A stretch of DNA of 50,444 nt from Rhodococcus sp. 14-2470-1b (GTDB taxonomy: Bacteria > Actinomycetota > Actinomycetes > Mycobacteriales > Mycobacteriaceae): positions 1 to 50,444 of the forward strand of contig NZ_NPFY01000030.1 in assembly GCF_002259415.1 (NCBI RefSeq), written 5' to 3'. Under the pieces are notes generated by a model, which was not told the DNA's origin, ran no database searches, and worked only from the letters and a program-made list of their open reading frames with translations. Below are positions 26,124-34,818 of the stretch, one piece after another. The translations under genes were made by a program, and so were the position numbers. Numbering within the stretch: the first letter of the stretch is position 1; each line of letters opens with the position of its first letter.

Positions 26124-26941
26124 CGCAGTCCCCGAGGTCCGAGGAACTGCTCCGCCAGCGCGCCCAACCAGTCGATGAACAAGGCGAGCGATACCGCGAG
26201 GACGGCGCCGACGACGAGGGTCACGTTGTCGCGCAACTTGTATCCGGTGTCGATGAGAATTCCCAACCCTCCTGCGCTGACGAGGAAACACAGCGTCGCT
26301 GTGCCGACCGCCAAGACCAGCGATGTGCGAAGACCGGCCAGAATGTACGGGACAGCCAACGGGAACTCGATTCTGCGCAGCACCGTCATCGGCGACATGC
26401 CTTGGCCACGACCGGCGTCGATCAACGTCCGGTCCACTTCTTGATAACCCAGAATCGTGTTGCGCAGCACCGGAAGCAACGAATAGAAGGCGATGGGGAG
26501 CACACCGATCCAGAATCCGGTCTGTCGTGTGGCGAGATAGAACAGGACGAGCAGGCCGATGGCAGGAGCGGCGGCACCGATATTGGCGATGCCGACGAAG
26601 AACGGGGCAAGTTTGGTGTACCCCGGTCGCGTGAGCACCGTGCCCAACGGAACTGCCAACGCAACGACGATGACGACCACAGCCGCCGTGATCAGGATGT
26701 GCTGCCAGGTCAAGGTGAGAATGTTCGAGACGCTGATGCTGCCCTGCTGCGTTGCGGTGAGATCACGACTGAAAGCCCAGATCAGGACGCCTGCGACCAG
26801 AACCACGACGAGCGCCGGTTGCACCAGTAGCCGAATGCGCTCGGCGCGTTTGGATGCGCCGCGCTCCGAGGCCCCCTCGTCGGGTTCCGTTTCCATGTCC
26901 GGCGCCTCGGGCGTGGACGTCGTCCGTTCTGCCGTGGTCAT
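26120..26941 (-). CDS. Osmoprotectant ABC transporter permease (second subunit)
   Basis: A 273-residue inner-membrane permease of the OpuBB/YehY type. After a charged N-terminal extension (residues 1-40) come about six membrane helices. The EAA-like coupling loop YQEVDRTLIDAGRGQGMSPM precedes LRRIEFPLAVPYILAGLRTS. It has stop-start overlaps of four bases with both neighbours: ATGA with the ATPase upstream and with the solute-binding gene downstream. It is one of two permeases in this operon and longer than its partner (216 residues). Confidence 0.92.
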   Translation of the reverse strand: MTTAERTTSTPEAPDMETEPDEGASERGASKRAERIRLLVQPALVVVLVAGVLIWAFSRDLTATQQGSISVSNILTLTWQHILITAAVVVIVVALAVPLGTVLTRPGYTKLAPFFVGIANIGAAAPAIGLLVLFYLATRQTGFWIGVLPIAFYSLLPVLRNTILGYQEVDRTLIDAGRGQGMSPMTVLRRIEFPLAVPYILAGLRTSLVLAVGTATLCFLVSAGGLGILIDTGYKLRDNVTLVVGAVLAVSLALFIDWLGALAEQFLGPRGLR

Positions 26942-28128
26942 GACTGGCTGACCTGGTCTTCCTGGTCGTCGTGATCGTGCTCGTGCGCTTCGCGCATCTT
27001 CTGCAGATGACCGACGAGCGTGTCGATGGAGATCAGACCGACGTATTCACCGCGTGGGCCGGTGACGACCGTGGACGCCGTGCTTTCGGCGAGCAGCGCT
27101 TCCAGTCCGTCCTGCAACGTCGACTGTATGGAGACGAGCTCGCCGATCGGAACGCCGACGCCGCGCAGCGACGATGCCGTGGCCAGATGACCGGGGGAGA
27201 CCCACCGAAGCGGGCGATTCCGGTCGTCGAGAATCAAGCCCCACTGCCACTTTCGCGAGGAAATCTTGGCGCGTATGTCGTCGACGGGATCGGATTCCCT
27301 GGCCGTCGGGCACTGCAGCAAGCGAACGTCACGAATCCTGGTCAGTGTCAGCTGTTTCAGGGAAGCATCCGCACCGACGAACCCGGCGACCGTGTCGTTC
27401 GCAGGGTTGGCGAGAATGGCCTCTGGCGTGTCGTACTGCATGATCGACGACTGGTTGCCGAGTACCGCGATCCGGTCTCCGAGTTTGACCGCCTCGTTGA
27501 AGTCGTGCGTGACGAACACGATGGTCTTGCCCAATTCGCTCTGCAGACGCATCAACTCGTCCTGCAGCAGACCGCGGGTGATGGGGTCGACCGCTCCGAA
27601 CGGTTCGTCCATGAGCAGTACCGGGGGGTCGGCGGCCAACGCGCGAGCGACCCCGACACGTTGCTGCTGGCCACCGGACAACTGCCGCGGGTACCTGTTT
27701 CGGTACGTGTCCGGGTCGAGCCCCACGAGGTCCAGCATCTCGTCGGTGCGCTGGGAGATGCGCTTCTTGTCCCAGCCGATCAGACCGGGAACTGTCGCGA
27801 CGTTCTTCGCGATGGTCATGTGTGGAAAGAGACCGGCCTGCTGGATCGAATAGCCGATTCCGCGTCGCAGTTCGTCGGCGTCGATGCTCAAGGCGTCCTT
27901 GCCGTCGATGGTGATGGTTCCCGACGACGGCTCGATCAGCCGGTTGATCATCCGCATGGTCGTCGTCTTCCCGCATCCCGACGGACCGACGAACACGACG
28001 GTCTCGCCGGCGGGGACCGTCAGGGACACGTTGTCGACGGCGGCTGTGTCCTGACCCGGGTACCGCTTGCTGACCGAGTCGAGCACGATGTCGACTCCCG
28101 AGACATGCTGATTGGTTGAGTTAGACAC
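26938..28128 (-). CDS. Osmoprotectant ABC transporter ATP-binding protein with CBS region
   Basis: A 396-residue ATPase of the ProV/OpuA type. Walker A is GPSGCGKTTT (about residues 48-57), the signature is LSGGQQQRVGVARAL, Walker B is VLLMDEPFGAVD, and the H-loop is VFVTHDFNEA. Residues about 270-385 look like a pair of CBS domains (ILDDRNRPLRWVSPGHLATA and STVVTGPRGEYVGLISIDTL), which in OpuA sense ionic strength or nucleotides. The tail is His/Asp-rich (EAHEHDHDDQEDQ). Its start overlaps the end of the first permease by eight bases. Confidence 0.94.
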   Translation of the reverse strand: MSNSTNQHVSGVDIVLDSVSKRYPGQDTAAVDNVSLTVPAGETVVFVGPSGCGKTTTMRMINRLIEPSSGTITIDGKDALSIDADELRRGIGYSIQQAGLFPHMTIAKNVATVPGLIGWDKKRISQRTDEMLDLVGLDPDTYRNRYPRQLSGGQQQRVGVARALAADPPVLLMDEPFGAVDPITRGLLQDELMRLQSELGKTIVFVTHDFNEAVKLGDRIAVLGNQSSIMQYDTPEAILANPANDTVAGFVGADASLKQLTLTRIRDVRLLQCPTARESDPVDDIRAKISSRKWQWGLILDDRNRPLRWVSPGHLATASSLRGVGVPIGELVSIQSTLQDGLEALLAESTASTVVTGPRGEYVGLISIDTLVGHLQKMREAHEHDHDDQEDQVSQS

Positions 28129-28771
28129 GAAGACCCCTAGAGGTGGTGAGCTTGCCGACCAGGACGAGAATGCCGTCGAGGATCAGAGCAAGGATGACGA
28201 TCAGGACTGTTCCGACCAGTGCTTGCGGGACCGCGTTGGGGCTGCCGACGCGCGAGAGTCCGGAGAAGATGAGGTTTCCCAGCCCCGGGCCCTTCGCGTA
28301 CGCGGCGATCGCGAGGATGCCGAAGATCATCTGGGTGCTCACGCGCATACCCGCGAGAATCGACGGCCAGGCCAGTGGCATCTCGATTCGTGCCAGAACG
28401 CGCCCACGGTTCAATCCGACGCCCTTGGCGGCGTCGGTGACCGCCGGATCCACCGAAGCGAGCCCGATGATGGTGTTCCTGATGATGGGAAGCAGCGCGT
28501 ACAACACGAGCGCGGTGATCGTCGGCGCGACGCCGAGGCCCAGAATGGGAATCAACAGGCCCAGGAGGGCGAACGAAGGAATGGTGAGCACGGTGCTCGC
28601 CAGTGCTGTGGCGATGGCGGAGCCTGCAGGGGAGCGGTAGACGAGTACACCGATCGCGACCGCAAGAATCGTTGCGATGACGATGGATTGCACCACCGCC
28701 GAGACATGTAAGTACGAGTCGGTCAGCAATTGTTGCCGCCTGACCGATACGAAATTCCAGAGCGTGTCCAT
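28121..28771 (-). CDS. Osmoprotectant ABC transporter permease (first subunit)
   Basis: A 216-residue binding-protein-dependent permease with five or six membrane helices. Visible are LASTVLTIPSFALLGLLIPI, the coupling loop ASVDPAVTDAAKGVGLNRGR followed by VLARIEMPLAWPSILAGMRV, and C-terminal VGTVLIVILALILDGILVLV. It is the first gene of the importer operon (permease, ATPase, permease, binding protein). The upstream region holds a GC-rich hairpin (28811-28825). This operon sits between glnE and glnA1, which are adjacent in mycobacteria, so it is probably an insertion into an otherwise conserved order. Confidence 0.92.
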   Translation of the reverse strand: MDTLWNFVSVRRQQLLTDSYLHVSAVVQSIVIATILAVAIGVLVYRSPAGSAIATALASTVLTIPSFALLGLLIPILGLGVAPTITALVLYALLPIIRNTIIGLASVDPAVTDAAKGVGLNRGRVLARIEMPLAWPSILAGMRVSTQMIFGILAIAAYAKGPGLGNLIFSGLSRVGSPNAVPQALVGTVLIVILALILDGILVLVGKLTTSRGLRV

Positions 28772-28810
28772 TGTGGTGCTGCCACCCTCTTTTCCCGTTC
28801 ACCGACAGTC

Positions 28811-28825
28811 GGGGGCTTCGCCCCC
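28811..28825. repeat. GC-rich hairpin in the importer leader
   Basis: GGGGGC-TTC-GCCCCC forms a perfect six-base stem with a three-base loop, and AACCTCCCCC follows. It lies between the importer operon start (28771) and the glnA1 terminator. Similar short hairpins with an adjoining CCTCCC-type run are, as I recall, frequent between genes in Rhodococcus and Nocardia; here it could affect the operon leader. Confidence 0.5.
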
Positions 28826-28930
28826 AACCTCCCCCGGAAGCCTTGACGGACAATCCGACCCATCGAGAATGGCTTGACGAGCGTGATGGCAAACCTTTTT
28901 TCAGAAAGTCGTTACCTTCCGTACACACGA

Positions 28931-28966
28931 AACCGCCCGTCCTGCGTGAAGGCAGGACGGGCGGTT
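28931..28966 (-). terminator. Strong terminator hairpin downstream of glnA1
   Basis: A perfect 15-base-pair stem, AACCGCCCGTCCTGC at 28931-28945 with GCAGGACGGGCGGTT at 28952-28966, and a six-base loop. It begins 30 bases beyond the glnA1 stop on the reverse strand, with no following U-run on that strand. It separates glnA1 from the importer operon on the same strand. Confidence 0.85.
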
Positions 28967-28996
28967 CGGTGTTCGAGACTAGCGCTTACACGCAGA

Positions 28997-30433
28997 TCAC
29001 ACGTCGTAGTAGAGCTGGAACTCGTACGGGTGCGGGCGCAGGTTGACCGGAGCGATTTCCTGCTCGCGCTTCAGCGAGATCCAGGTCTCGATGAGGTCGG
29101 TGGTGAAGACGCCACCCTCGGTCAGGTACTCGTGATCGGACTCGAGGCGATCGATGACGGCGTTCAGCGACGTCGGAGCCTGAGGAATGTTCTTGGCCTC
29201 CTCGGGCGGCAACTCGTAGAGATCCTTGTCGACGGGAGCGAGCGGCTCGATCTTGTTCTTGATTCCGTCGAGACCGGCCATCATCTGCGCGGCGAAGTTG
29301 AGGTACGGGTTGCCCGAGCTGTCCGGTGCACGGAACTCGAGGCGCTTGGCCTTCGGGTTGTTGCCCGTGATCGGGATACGCACGGCGGCGGAGCGGTTGC
29401 GCTGGCTGTACACGAGGTTGATGGGAGCCTCGTAACCCGGCACCAGGCGGTGGTAGGAGTTGATCGTCGGGTTGGTGAAGGCCAACAGCGACGGCGCGTG
29501 GTGCAGGATGCCGCCGATGTAGTGGCGAGCCAGGTCCGACAGTCCGGCGTATCCGGCCTCGTCGTGGAACAGCGGCTTGCCGTCCTTCCACAGCGACTGG
29601 TGAACGTGCATGCCCGAGCCGTTGTCACCGAAGAGAGGCTTCGGCATGAACGTCGCCGACTTGCCGTGCTTCCAGGCGGTGTTCTTCACGATGTACTTGA
29701 ACAGCTGCAGGTCGTCTGCGGCTGCGAGCAGCGTGTTGAACTTGTAGTTGATCTCGGCCTGGCCGCCGGTGCCGACCTCGTGGTGACCGCGCTCGAGTTC
29801 GAAGCCTGCGTTCTGCAGGTTGGTCGAGATCTCGTCGCGCAGGTCGACGTAGTGGTCGTACGGTGCAACGGGGAAGTATCCGCCCTTGGGGCGAACCTTG
29901 TAGCCGAGGTTGGGGCTGCCGTCGGCGTTGGCCTCGACACCGGTGTTCCAGGAGCCCGACACCGAATCGAGCTCGTAGAACGCACCATTGATGCCGGAGT
30001 CGTAGCGAACCGAGTCGAAGATGTAGAACTCGGCCTCGGCGCCGAAGTAGGCGGTGTCGGCGATGCCGGTGGAGACCAAGTACTCCTCGGCCTTGCGAGC
30101 AACGTTGCGTGGGTCGCGGCTGTAGCTCTCACGCGTGAACGGATCGTGCACGAAGAAGTCGATGTTCAGAGTCTTCGCAGCGCGGAACGGATCGACCTGC
30201 GCGGTCGTCACGTCGGGGAGAAGCATCATGTCCGACTCGTGGATGGACTGGAAGCCGCGGACGGACGAACCGTCGAAGGCCAGTCCGTCTTCGAAGACAT
30301 CCTTGTTGAACGCCGACGCCGGGATGGAGAAGTGCTGCTGGGTGCCGGGGAGATCCGTGAAACGGATGTCCACGTACTCGATGTTCTCGTCGGCGATGAA
30401 CTTGATGACCTCTTCGGCCGTGGTGAACGCCAC
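28997..30433 (-). CDS. glnA1: Type I glutamine synthetase GlnA1
   Basis: A 478-residue glutamine synthetase, identical in length to mycobacterial GlnA1. Seen: [20 protein letters not shown], metal ligands in [72 protein letters not shown], and adenylylation motif DLYELPPEE with Tyr406. It is the main ammonia-assimilating enzyme and the expected target of GlnE. The GTG at 30433 is selected by the AAAGGAG site nine bases upstream and by family length, although the frame is open to 30499. A GlnR-type box precedes its promoter, and a strong hairpin follows the gene. Confidence 0.97.
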   Translation of the reverse strand: MAFTTAEEVIKFIADENIEYVDIRFTDLPGTQQHFSIPASAFNKDVFEDGLAFDGSSVRGFQSIHESDMMLLPDVTTAQVDPFRAAKTLNIDFFVHDPFTRESYSRDPRNVARKAEEYLVSTGIADTAYFGAEAEFYIFDSVRYDSGINGAFYELDSVSGSWNTGVEANADGSPNLGYKVRPKGGYFPVAPYDHYVDLRDEISTNLQNAGFELERGHHEVGTGGQAEINYKFNTLLAAADDLQLFKYIVKNTAWKHGKSATFMPKPLFGDNGSGMHVHQSLWKDGKPLFHDEAGYAGLSDLARHYIGGILHHAPSLLAFTNPTINSYHRLVPGYEAPINLVYSQRNRSAAVRIPITGNNPKAKRLEFRAPDSSGNPYLNFAAQMMAGLDGIKNKIEPLAPVDKDLYELPPEEAKNIPQAPTSLNAVIDRLESDHEYLTEGGVFTTDLIETWISLKREQEIAPVNLRPHPYEFQLYYDV

Positions 30434-30469
30434 GCTTTTACTCCTTTGTCGAATTCCGTCGACCTGCAC

Positions 30470-30521
30470 GTTATGGACCTGGTGTTGCCCACCAGTCAAG
30501 GCTGTGTTTCGCCCGTGTTAC
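30470..30521 (-). promoter_or_regulatory. glnA1 promoter with GlnR box
   Basis: On the reverse strand, GTAAC (30521-30517)-N6-GAAAC (30510-30506) is the classical GlnR a/b half-site pair (GTNAC-N6-GAAAC). It is followed within seven bases by -35 TTGACT (30499-30494), then CATAAC (30475-30470) 18 bases later as -10. The start codon is 30433, giving a leader of about 30 bases with the AAAGGAG site. The box sits just upstream of the -35, the normal place for an activator, so GlnR activation under nitrogen limitation is expected. GlnR itself is not in the window. Confidence 0.75.
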
Positions 30522-30635
30522 ACGTCGTGCTCTTCGCATGTAACCGTGAGGCACGACGCACCGCGTCGCGCTCTTCCGAACACACTACGGTGACGATGTC
30601 CGAGTCGGTGCCGCGCGGCGCCTATCCTGGAGTAC

Positions 30636-31106
30636 ATGGCACGAATGACAGGTTCTTGGTTGTCCGGCCCGAACGCGGCGATGCCCGACGACGGAACCGA
30701 ACAGAACTTCCCCGGGGAACGCCTCGGTCTTCCGCAGGACGGACCCGGTGCGGTAGCGGGACTCGGTCGACGTACTCTCGCGCTCCTGGTCGACTGGTTG
30801 ATGTCGATGGGCATTTCCGCACTGATCATCAGCGTCACCGGTATCGAACAGTCGATGTCCACCATCACGCTTCTGGTGTGGTTCGTCCTCGGTGTTGCAT
30901 CCGTCAGCATCTTCTCGTTCACACCGGGACAGCTGATTGTCGGGATTCAAGTGGCCCGCGTCGATGCCCCTGCTCGAGTCGGGTTCGTCCGAGCACTCGT
31001 GCGCACGTTCTTTCTCCTGTTCGTGTTCCCGGCCATCATCTCGGACCACGACGGCCGGGGCATGCATGATCGCGCCACAGGAACGGCAATGCTGCGCGGT
31101 CGGTGA
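30636..31106 (+). CDS. RDD-family membrane protein
   Basis: A 156-residue protein with a soluble Gly/Pro-rich N-terminus (MARMTGSWLSGPNAAMPDDG), then an RDD domain: GLGRRTLALLVDWLMSMGIS (first helix with Arg-Asp), a second helix near 78-96, the GQLIVGIQVARVDAPARVGF loop, and RALVRTFFLLFVFPAIISDH. The family has three helices and unknown function. The TATCCT hexamer (30623-30628), seven bases before the ATG, supports this start. It is divergent from glnA1 across 202 bases and matches Rv2219A in position. The stop codon lies inside a terminator palindrome. Confidence 0.85.
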   Translation: MARMTGSWLSGPNAAMPDDGTEQNFPGERLGLPQDGPGAVAGLGRRTLALLVDWLMSMGISALIISVTGIEQSMSTITLLVWFVLGVASVSIFSFTPGQLIVGIQVARVDAPARVGFVRALVRTFFLLFVFPAIISDHDGRGMHDRATGTAMLRGR

Positions 31107-31117
31107 CCGCGCAGCAT
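31089..31117 (+). terminator. Terminator hairpin overlapping the RDD gene stop
   Basis: A perfect 13-base-pair stem, ATGCTGCGCGGTC (31089-31101) and GACCGCGCAGCAT (31105-31117), with a GGT loop. The TGA stop of the RDD gene is inside it (31104-31106), so the gene codes for its own left arm. It lies between convergent genes (the DUF4191 gene ends at 31142) and can work in both directions. Confidence 0.8.
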
Positions 31118-31141
31118 CGTCTCGGAGAAGTCTTTCGGTTG

Positions 31142-31897
31142 TCAGCGGCGCTTGATGGTGCGCTGCACGCCCTTCATTTTCGCTCCGCCGGGAATCGGGC
31201 CCTTCGGCATCGCCGGTCCGCCCTTTGTTCCCAGCGCCGACAGGCGCGATTCGATGGTGTCCATTCGCTTGCTGTCGATGTTGTTGGGAAGCTTCGCCAA
31301 GTACTTCTGCAGACCCGACAGCGGAATCTGATTGTCTCCGTTGCCGATAACGATGTCGTAGATCGGGGTGTCACCGACGAGGCGTGCAGTCTTCTTCTTC
31401 TCCTGAGCGAGAAGTGACTTCACGCGCTGAGGTGCACCCTCGGCGACGAGGATGACACCCGGCTTGCCGATCACCCGGTGGACAGCGTCCAACTGGGTGG
31501 TTCCGGCGATCGCGTTGGTGACGCGCCACGAGCCACGAAGGTTGTCGAGCGCCCAGGCAGCAGCACCGGCCTGGCCGTCGGCCTTCTTGTACACCGACTT
31601 CTGCACACGACGTCCGAAGATGATGAACGCGGCGAGCACGCCCAGGAGCAGACCGAACGGCAGCAGGAACCATTCGATACCGATGATCAAACCGATCAAG
31701 AACGCGATGACCGTGATTCCCACGATCGCGCCGATCATCAGCGGAAGAAGAGCCTTGTCTTCCTTCCGCTGCATCTGGAACGCCTGCCACAGCTGACTGC
31801 GACGTTCTTTCGACGCCTGCTTCCGAGCGGCCTTCGCTGCTGCTTTCGCTTCTTTGCTGGGCTTACCTGCTTTGCCCGCTTTACTGCCGTTCGCCAT
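31142..31897 (-). CDS. DUF4191 membrane protein
   Basis: A 251-residue protein with a Lys/Ala-rich N-terminus (KPSKEAKAAAKAARKQASKE), two adjoining membrane helices near residues 52-97 (LLPLMIGAIVGITVIAFLIG and LLPFGLLLGVLAAFIIFGRR), then a cytosolic C-terminal domain containing IGKPGVILVAEGAPQRVKSL and a basic tail. It fits the actinobacterial DUF4191 family, found next to lipA (Rv2219 in M. tuberculosis). Function unknown. The ATG lies seven bases after the -10 TATCCT (31910-31905). lipA is immediately upstream on the same strand, with its stop 55 bases away. Confidence 0.9.
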   Translation of the reverse strand: MANGSKAGKAGKPSKEAKAAAKAARKQASKERRSQLWQAFQMQRKEDKALLPLMIGAIVGITVIAFLIGLIIGIEWFLLPFGLLLGVLAAFIIFGRRVQKSVYKKADGQAGAAAWALDNLRGSWRVTNAIAGTTQLDAVHRVIGKPGVILVAEGAPQRVKSLLAQEKKKTARLVGDTPIYDIVIGNGDNQIPLSGLQKYLAKLPNNIDSKRMDTIESRLSALGTKGGPAMPKGPIPGGAKMKGVQRTIKRR

Positions 31898-31951
31898 GCT
31901 TCACAGGATACGTCCCGACTTCCCGTGGTCGTGCATCGCGCCGGGAGTGAA

Positions 31952-32965
31952 TCAGCGCGCCGCCAGACGCGCCATCAGAGAACTGGCTTCCTGCGACGCT
32001 TCGCCACCCTCGACCAGGTGCGCCATGCTCGCCGGCAGCTCACGGCCGTGGTGCTGCATGGCCTGCGCGTACAGACGCCCAGCGCGGTACGACGAACGGA
32101 CCAACGGACCGGCGAGAACACCGGCGAAGCCGACCTCGGTGGCGTAATCGGAGTGCTCGACGAACTCCTCCGGCTTGACCCAACGCTCGACCGGGTGGTG
32201 CCGAGGAGAGGGACGCAGGTACTGCGTGATCGTCAGGATGTCGCATCCGGCTTCGTGCAGGTCGCGGATCGCTTCCTGAACTTCTTCCGGGGTCTCACCC
32301 ATGCCCAGGATCAGGTTGGACTTGGTGACGAGGCCGTCGTTGCGCGCCGCGGTGATGACGTCCATCGACCGCTGGTACCGGAACGCGGGTCTGATTCGCT
32401 TGAAGATGCGGGGGACCGTCTCGACGTTGTGCGCGAGCACCTCGGGACGGGAGGAGAACACCTCGGCCAGCTGCTCGGGCCGAGCGTTGAAATCCGGAAT
32501 CAAGAGTTCGACGCCCGTGTTCGGGTTCAGCTTCTTGATGTAACGGACCGTCTCCGCGTACAGCCATGCGCCGCCGTCGGCCAGATCGTCACGAGCCACG
32601 CCGGTGATGGTCGAGTACCGCAGACCCATCGCCTGGACGCTTTCCGCGACGCGGCGAGGTTCGTCGCGATCGAGATCCTCCGGCTTGCCGGTGTCGATCT
32701 GGCAGAAGTCGCAGCGGCGGGTGCACTGCTCACCGCCGATCAGGAACGTCGCCTCGCGGTCTTCCCAGCATTCGTAGATGTTGGGGCATCCGGCTTCCTC
32801 GCACACCGTGTGCAAGCCCTCACGTTTGACCAGGCCCTTGAGTTCGGAATACTCCGGACCCATCTTGGCCTTGGTCTTGATCCAGTTGGGCTTGCGCTCG
32901 ATCGGGGTCTCCGCGTTTCGGATCTCGAGGCGGAGTAGTTTGCGTCCTTCTGGGGCCACAGTCAC
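31952..32965 (-). CDS. lipA: Lipoyl synthase
   Basis: A 337-residue radical-SAM enzyme that inserts two sulfurs into octanoyl groups on lipoyl domains. The auxiliary cluster motif C-X4-C-X5-C is Cys55, Cys60, Cys66 ([12 protein letters not shown]), the radical SAM cluster is Cys81, Cys85, Cys88 (CTRRCDFC), and the C-terminal RSSYRAG serine ligand is present. Length and order are typical. The GTG start lies seven bases after TAGCAT (32978-32973), suggesting a leaderless message separate from lipB, whose stop is ten bases upstream. Substrate carriers include the E2 protein encoded at 34.8-36.6 kb. Confidence 0.98.
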   Translation of the reverse strand: MTVAPEGRKLLRLEIRNAETPIERKPNWIKTKAKMGPEYSELKGLVKREGLHTVCEEAGCPNIYECWEDREATFLIGGEQCTRRCDFCQIDTGKPEDLDRDEPRRVAESVQAMGLRYSTITGVARDDLADGGAWLYAETVRYIKKLNPNTGVELLIPDFNARPEQLAEVFSSRPEVLAHNVETVPRIFKRIRPAFRYQRSMDVITAARNDGLVTKSNLILGMGETPEEVQEAIRDLHEAGCDILTITQYLRPSPRHHPVERWVKPEEFVEHSDYATEVGFAGVLAGPLVRSSYRAGRLYAQAMQHHGRELPASMAHLVEGGEASQEASSLMARLAAR

Positions 32966-32975
32966 GGATTCGATG

Positions 32976-33740
32976 CTACGCGCCGAACTTCACGGTGGTG
33001 AACTGCGGGTTGGTGGAGACTTGTACCACATCGGGACGCGCTACAGGATGTTCGCTGACCAGCAGAGACCCGTCGAGAGCAGCGGTGACCGCGTCCACGA
33101 CCGCCGGAATGACCTCGTCGACGGTCACCTCGCGGCCCAATTCGCTCGTCAGGGACGTGACGCCTGCGTCGGCAATCCCGCACGGGACGATGGCGTCGAA
33201 CCCGGACGTCGAGGAATTGCAGTTCAACGAGAACCCATGGAGCGTGACGCCGCGCTGCACGCGAACGCCGATGGCCGCGATCTTGCGTTCGGGCAGGAGA
33301 ATTCCGTCACGGACCTCGGAGGCGAGCCAGACACCCGATCGGCCGTCGATGCGTCCGCAGTCGATGCCCAGATCCGTGCACACCGCGATCAGAGCCTCCT
33401 CGACACGCCGGACGTACCGCACGACGTCGATCGGCTGCGCCAATTTCACGATCGGATAGCCGACGAGCTGACCCGGGCCGTGCCAGGTGATCTTGCCGCC
33501 GCGGTCGACCTCGATGACCGGCGTACCGTCTTTCGGACGATCCTCGGGCGACGTGCGGCGTCCCGCCGTGTACACCGACGGATGTTCCAGCAGCAGCAAC
33601 GTGTCCCGTCCGACACCGTCGGCACGCATGTCCGCGAGTGCCCGCTGACGATCCCACGCGTCGAGATAATCGACCGTTCCGAGCCGGGACACCTCGATGG
33701 AATCGGAACTTTCGCGTGCGGACACAACACCTTCGGTCAT
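32976..33740 (-). CDS. lipB: Octanoyl-[ACP]:protein octanoyltransferase
   Basis: A 254-residue LipB that moves octanoyl groups from acyl carrier protein to lipoyl domains, the step before LipA. The catalytic pair is Lys153 ([11 protein letters not shown]) and Cys187 (FDAIVPCGI), with [12 protein letters not shown] and [10 protein letters not shown] also diagnostic. The frame is open well upstream, but ATG 33740 gives family length and lies eight bases after TAACGT (33754-33749). The lipA gene follows ten bases later. In mycobacteria the same lipB-lipA order is seen next to the TIGR01777 epimerase gene. Confidence 0.96.
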   Translation of the reverse strand: MTEGVVSARESSDSIEVSRLGTVDYLDAWDRQRALADMRADGVGRDTLLLLEHPSVYTAGRRTSPEDRPKDGTPVIEVDRGGKITWHGPGQLVGYPIVKLAQPIDVVRYVRRVEEALIAVCTDLGIDCGRIDGRSGVWLASEVRDGILLPERKIAAIGVRVQRGVTLHGFSLNCNSSTSGFDAIVPCGIADAGVTSLTSELGREVTVDEVIPAVVDAVTAALDGSLLVSEHPVARPDVVQVSTNPQFTTVKFGA

Positions 33741-33778
33741 AAGCGTCGACGTTACGCCGACCCCGCGCGCGAACGGAA

Positions 33779-34669
33779 TCAGCTCCCGACGGCCGCGCGC
33801 AGCGCCTCGCCGACAGTGTTGTGTTCGAACGTGAACCCGGTGTCCTCGAGGACCTTCGGGATGGCGCGCGGGCCGGTGAGGATGGCTTCCTCGGCGAACT
33901 CGCCGATCACCAGACGAAGCGCGAATCCGGGAACCACCCAGGGTGCCGGTCGCTTGATTGCCCGCGAGAACGCGCTGTTGAACTGAGCATTGGTGACCGG
34001 GGCCGGACCCACCATGTTCACCGGACCGCGCACGGCGTCGTTCTCGATGCTGTGGATGATCCCGCCGATCTCGTCCTTCAACGAGATCCACGGAAAGTAC
34101 TGACGCCCGCTACCCAACCGACCGCCGAGCGCGAGCAGATACAACGGGCGAAGTTTGCCCATCATCCCACCGCGGCGCGACAGCACCACTCCGCTCCGAA
34201 GCATCACCGTCCGTACCCCACCGGCGACGGCATCGGCCGTCGCGAGTTCCCAGTCGCGGCACACCTCGGCGAGGAACCCCTCACCGACACCATCCGATTC
34301 GTCGACGATGCGATCGCCGGTGTCGCCGTAGAAGTTGATGCCACTGGCGTTGACGAGAGTCGGGATCCCGTGCTCCGCACAGGCACCCGCCAACACCTCG
34401 GTGGGCGTGATCCGGCTGTCGCGAACCTCTTGCTTGTACGCACCGGACCACCGCTTGTCACCGATGCCGACTCCACAGAGATTCACCACGGCGTCACATG
34501 AGCGAAGTGCACGCTCGTCGACCGTTCCCGCCGGGGGATCCCACTGGAATTCGTCCGGCCCTGCCGGTGCGCGACGCACGAGGCGGGACACCTCGTGACC
34601 TCGTCCGCGCAGCGACGCCACGAGGGCGGTACCGATCAATCCCGAAGAACCTGCAATGACGACGCGCAT
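33779..34669 (-). CDS. TIGR01777-type NAD-dependent epimerase-like protein
   Basis: A 296-residue short-chain dehydrogenase/epimerase-like protein (YfcH family). The N-terminal Rossmann motif is [20 protein letters not shown], then [40 protein letters not shown] (with the Tyr of the active-site region) and, at the end, the DUF1731-type segment [20 protein letters not shown] and [15 protein letters not shown]. Substrate unknown; bacterial relatives are linked to cell division inhibitor SulA by name only. A terminator-type hairpin (34696-34730) separates it from the E2 gene upstream, and lipB follows 38 bases later. Confidence 0.92.
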   Translation of the reverse strand: MRVVIAGSSGLIGTALVASLRGRGHEVSRLVRRAPAGPDEFQWDPPAGTVDERALRSCDAVVNLCGVGIGDKRWSGAYKQEVRDSRITPTEVLAGACAEHGIPTLVNASGINFYGDTGDRIVDESDGVGEGFLAEVCRDWELATADAVAGGVRTVMLRSGVVLSRRGGMMGKLRPLYLLALGGRLGSGRQYFPWISLKDEIGGIIHSIENDAVRGPVNMVGPAPVTNAQFNSAFSRAIKRPAPWVVPGFALRLVIGEFAEEAILTGPRAIPKVLEDTGFTFEHNTVGEALRAAVGS

Positions 34670-34695
34670 GGTGTTCGACGCCCCTCTCGACGGTT

Positions 34696-34730
34696 TCGGG
34701 GCGCCACCCGCAGTGCGAGTGGCGCCCCGA
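34696..34730 (-). terminator. Terminator after the E2 gene
   Basis: A perfect 12-base-pair stem, TCGGGGCGCCAC (34696-34707) and GTGGCGCCCCGA (34719-34730), with an 11-base loop. It lies between the E2 gene stop (34819) and the epimerase start (34669), all on the reverse strand, and so should limit read-through. Confidence 0.75.
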
Positions 34731-34818
34731 TTGTGTGGTCTACCCCGATTGTTCGAGGACGATCACGTCCGGAATGTCTGGTACCTCACGATACAGACAC
34801 AGCCGCGCTCGTGTCGGA

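Noticed and set aside
28772..28930. A c-di-AMP (ydaO-type) riboswitch upstream of the osmoprotectant importer
   Set aside because: The leader is only about 160 bases, has just one short hairpin and no recognisable conserved core.
28874..31069. A forward open frame of about 730 codons
   Set aside because: Antisense to glnA1 and then out of frame with the RDD gene; composition is that of a shadow frame, and it crosses the GlnR box and promoter.
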